Part shown: one piece after another, positions 5,074 to 7,062 of the stretch
Position numbering within the stretch: position 1 is the first letter of the stretch
How the letters are laid out: each line of letters starts with the position of its first letter
DNA from: DASYRM01 sp036004405
Lineage (GTDB): Bacteria > Acidobacteriota > Vicinamibacteria > Vicinamibacterales > UBA2999
Length of the DNA stretch: 7,062 nucleotides
Direction: 5' to 3'
NCBI GenBank assembly: GCA_036004405.1
Contig: DASYRM010000091.1
Coordinates: forward strand, 1-7,062
Translations under genes and position numbers: made by a program
The notes under the pieces: model-generated
Told to the model about the DNA's origin: nothing
Database searches by the model: none
What the model saw: the letters and a program-made list of their open reading frames with translations, nothing else

Positions 5074-5948
5074 CACTTCCGCCCCGCCGGCGCCGGCGGC
5101 TCCGGCGCGAAGCCGCCGAGCGACTTCGGGATCTGCAGGCGGATTTCGGGATACATGCTCGCGGCGCCTGAATTGATCACGTTCATCGGAATCTTGTAGC
5201 GGCGCGAGAACCAGCTCACGTCATCGTTGGTGCCCGGCAGGTGATGCGGCACGATGCCGGCGGGCCGATCGACCTCGGTGACCACCGTGCACGGATACGG
5301 CGGCAGCTGATACGCGGGCGCGCGCCGGTATTCCGTGCTGCGAATGAGCGGCTCGGTCAGATACACCGGGTCGTAGGCAATGACGAGGAAAGTAAGAATG
5401 TCGCCGCGGCGAATCAGGTACTGGGTCAACTCGATCTCGTCGCTGTGCCACACGCCGTTGCGCTTGAGGTACTCCTCTTTGACGTGGGTCACGCGCACAC
5501 GCAAGGTCTCGCCCATCCACTCGCCCGTGGAGAAGCCGGCCCAGGTGTGCGGCGCGTTGGGCGAGGGGTGCGCGCGGCCGTCCATGTAGATCGGCCGGTC
5601 CACCGACCGCAGCCACTCGAGGTGCCACGCGATCGTCTCGCGTGAGCTGGGGTCCACTTCCTTCCAGATCTTCAGCTGGGACGGCCCGCGCGAGATGTAG
5701 GCGCTGCCGTGCGGCCGGCACTGCCATTCGGGCAGCGTCTGGATGGAGGCGTCCCACGCCGCGGAACGCAGGCGCGAGGCGTCGTTCATCGGGATGCCGA
5801 CCCAGTCGCCGAGCTCGGTGTTGCCGGTGTTGTCTTCTTCCTGGACGGGGATCCACTCCCCCGACAAATCGTTCTGCGCATAAGCGGGCGGCGCAAAAGC
5901 GCCAACGGCTAGCAACAGGACGGCGGAGATCCGCGCACATCTGATCAT
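5073..5948 (-). CDS. Secreted 'DLSG.W' protein, function unknown
   Basis: A 291-residue exported protein and the first gene of the five-gene unit. The signal peptide is clean: MIRCARIS, then core AVLLLAVGAFAPPAYA with cleavage before QN at about 24. The mature part opens NDLSGEWIPVQEEDN. It continues with PMND (53-56), AAWDAS (63-68), C77 in PEWQCRPHGSA, LKIWKEVD, PHTWAGFSTGEW (133-144), LRVRVTHVKEEYLKRNGVW (149-167), AYDPVYLTEPLIRSTEY and PPYPC (C220). These match, in order, the motifs of the related protein at 3044-3853. The conserved cysteine pair could form a disulfide in the periplasm. An extra C-terminal tail (221-291) with GIVPHHLPGTND and a Pro-rich end is not in the paralogue. The ATG at 5948 has AGAGG five bases ahead and TATAAT further upstream. 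The family looks like those of unknown function common in acidobacteria; no catalytic motif was recognised. Confidence 0.83.
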   Translation of the reverse strand: MIRCARISAVLLLAVGAFAPPAYAQNDLSGEWIPVQEEDNTGNTELGDWVGIPMNDASRLRSAAWDASIQTLPEWQCRPHGSAYISRGPSQLKIWKEVDPSSRETIAWHLEWLRSVDRPIYMDGRAHPSPNAPHTWAGFSTGEWMGETLRVRVTHVKEEYLKRNGVWHSDEIELTQYLIRRGDILTFLVIAYDPVYLTEPLIRSTEYRRAPAYQLPPYPCTVVTEVDRPAGIVPHHLPGTNDDVSWFSRRYKIPMNVINSGAASMYPEIRLQIPKSLGGFAPEPPAPAGRK

Positions 5949-5953
5949 TGCGG

Positions 5954-5958
5954 CCTCT
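5954..5958 (-). promoter_or_regulatory. Ribosome-binding site of the first operon gene
   Basis: AGAGG on the minus strand, five bases before the ATG at 5948. It fixes the start of the first secreted-protein gene. The divergent transporter gene has no comparable site before its ATG. Confidence 0.65.
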
Positions 5959-5980
5959 GGATAAGTGGAAGTGGCGAGGG

Positions 5981-5988
5981 ATTATACT
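5981..5988. promoter_or_regulatory. Shared divergent promoter core (overlapping -10 boxes)
   Basis: The octamer ATTATACT reads TATAAT on the minus strand (5986-5981, perfect -10) and TATACT on the plus strand (5983-5988, five of six). It is the only AT-rich stretch in the 49-base gap between divergent start codons. The minus transcript would start near 5974, leaving room for the AGAGG site. The plus transcript would start near 5995, two or three bases before the transporter ATG, implying a nearly leaderless mRNA. No good -35 box is visible on either side, so an activator may be required. Confidence 0.55.
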
Positions 5989-5997
5989 GCGCGGGCG

Positions 5998-7062
5998 ATG
6001 ACCGGACCCGCCCCCGCCGCCAAGGTCAACCTCTCCGAACTGCTCGAAAACAGCGCCGTCGGTCCCCTGCAAATCAGGGTCTTCGTGCTCTGCATGATCT
6101 GCCTGATCATGGACGGCTTCGACGTCCAGGCGATGGGCTACGCCGGCCCGGCGCTGGTAGCCGACTGGGGCATCGGCCGGCCGGCCCTCGGTCCGGTATT
6201 CGCCGCGGCCAACTTCGGCGTGCTCGTCGGGTCGCTGCTCTTCACGATGCTGGCGGACGTGATCGGCCGGCGGCCGGTGATCATCTGGGCGACGCTCTTC
6301 TTCTCCGTGATGACCATCGCCACGGGTTTCGCGCAGAACATCGAGCAGCTCTACCTGCTGCGCTTCATCTCCGGCCTCGGCCTCGGCTGCATCGTGCCCA
6401 ACGCCACCGCGCTCGTCGGCGAGTTCAGCCCCAAGCGCAGCCGCGTGACGCTCACGATGGGCATCACCGTCGGCTTTACCGCCGGCGCCGCCATCGGCGG
6501 CTTCGTGGCGCTATGGCTCATTCCGCTGTTCGGGTGGCGCTCGGTGTTCTTCGTCGGCGGCGCGGTGCCGCTGGTGATCGCCGTGGCGATGTTCTTTTCC
6601 CTGCCGGAATCGCTGCAGTTTCTGGCCGTGCGCCGCACCCGGCTCGACATGCTCGCGTACTGGTTGAAGAAGCTCGATCCCTCGATCCAGGTGAATGCGA
6701 GCACCGAGTTCGTGTCCAACGAGAAGGCCCACCGGGGAGTGCCGATCGTGCACCTGTTCCGTGAGGGGCGCAGCACGGTGACGATCCTGCTCTGGGTCGT
6801 CTACTTCATGAACCTGCTGAACCTCTATTCACTTTCCAACTGGATCCCCACCGTGTTCACCGGCATGGGCTACAGCCAGAACGCGGCGCTGCTGGCCGGC
6901 ACGCTCCTGCAGGTGGGCGGCACGATCGGGACGTATGGGCTGGCGTGGATCATCGCGCGCAAGGGGTTCGTGCCGGTGCTCGTCTGGACGTTTGCCATCG
7001 CGGCGGTGTCCATTGCGTTCATCGGCCAGCCGGGTCTGAGCTTTGCGGCGGTCTCGACGATC
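5998..7062 (+). CDS. MFS aromatic acid:H+ symporter (partial, C-terminus beyond right edge)
   Basis: The frame is open from ATG 5998 to the window end, giving 355 residues with no stop. It is a Major Facilitator Superfamily transporter of the aromatic acid:H+ symporter type (PcaK/BenK/MhpT-like), an inner-membrane importer. The first transmembrane segment carries D39-G-F-D42 in IMDGFDVQAMGYAGPAL, the charged motif important in PcaK. LADVIGRRPVI (85-95) is the loop 2-3 MFS signature, and LRFISGLGLGCIVPNA (121-136) is the fourth segment. FGWRSVFFVGG and LPESLQFL (202-209) end the first half; a cytoplasmic loop precedes the segment at about 258-280. About nine of 12 expected membrane segments are present. 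Divergence from an operon with a gentisate-type dioxygenase suggests uptake of gentisate or a related hydroxybenzoate; specificity is inferred. No ribosome-binding site precedes the ATG. Confidence 0.88.
   Translation, partial: MTGPAPAAKVNLSELLENSAVGPLQIRVFVLCMICLIMDGFDVQAMGYAGPALVADWGIGRPALGPVFAAANFGVLVGSLLFTMLADVIGRRPVIIWATLFFSVMTIATGFAQNIEQLYLLRFISGLGLGCIVPNATALVGEFSPKRSRVTLTMGITVGFTAGAAIGGFVALWLIPLFGWRSVFFVGGAVPLVIAVAMFFSLPESLQFLAVRRTRLDMLAYWLKKLDPSIQVNASTEFVSNEKAHRGVPIVHLFREGRSTVTILLWVVYFMNLLNLYSLSNWIPTVFTGMGYSQNAALLAGTLLQVGGTIGTYGLAWIIARKGFVPVLVWTFAIAAVSIAFIGQPGLSFAAVSTI

Overview
The window is GC-rich bacterial chromosomal DNA, dense with genes. Two things suggest an acidobacterium, probably Vicinamibacteria-like. 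One is the secreted proteins that begin their mature part with 'DL(S/T)G.W'. The other is a family of short palindromic repeats with the core GGTCTAAAGACC, which I recall from such genomes. This assignment is from memory, not from a search.

Layout. (1) Positions 1-747, minus strand: two overlapping TadE-like pseudopilin genes of a Tad/Flp pilus locus. The downstream one runs off the left edge. (2) Positions 748-1087: a non-coding gap holding a possible sigma-54-type promoter for the tad genes and a strong hairpin just after the next operon. (3) Positions 1088-5948, minus strand: five tightly packed genes that look like one operon. In transcription order these are a secreted DLSG protein, a secreted metallo-beta-lactamase-fold protein with most metal ligands replaced, a second secreted protein related to the first, a fumarylacetoacetate-hydrolase (FAH) family enzyme, and a gentisate 1,2-dioxygenase-type bicupin. 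(4) From 5998, plus strand: a divergent MFS transporter of the aromatic acid:H+ symporter type, cut by the right edge. The 49-bp divergent gap holds one AT-rich octamer that gives a -10 box on each strand.

Working model (inference). The transporter imports an aromatic acid. The bicupin opens its ring in the gentisate manner and the FAH-family enzyme cleaves the ring-opened keto acid. The three exported proteins encoded first in the operon act outside the cytoplasm on an unknown step, such as capture, processing or sensing of the aromatic compound. No maleylpyruvate isomerase is visible.

The most unusual feature is the placement of four palindromic repeat copies. Three lie inside reading frames, each in the cleavable leader region (two signal peptides and one prepilin leader). 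The fourth sits in the 5' leader of the FAH gene. The repeats appear to be tolerated where their peptide product would be removed from the mature protein.
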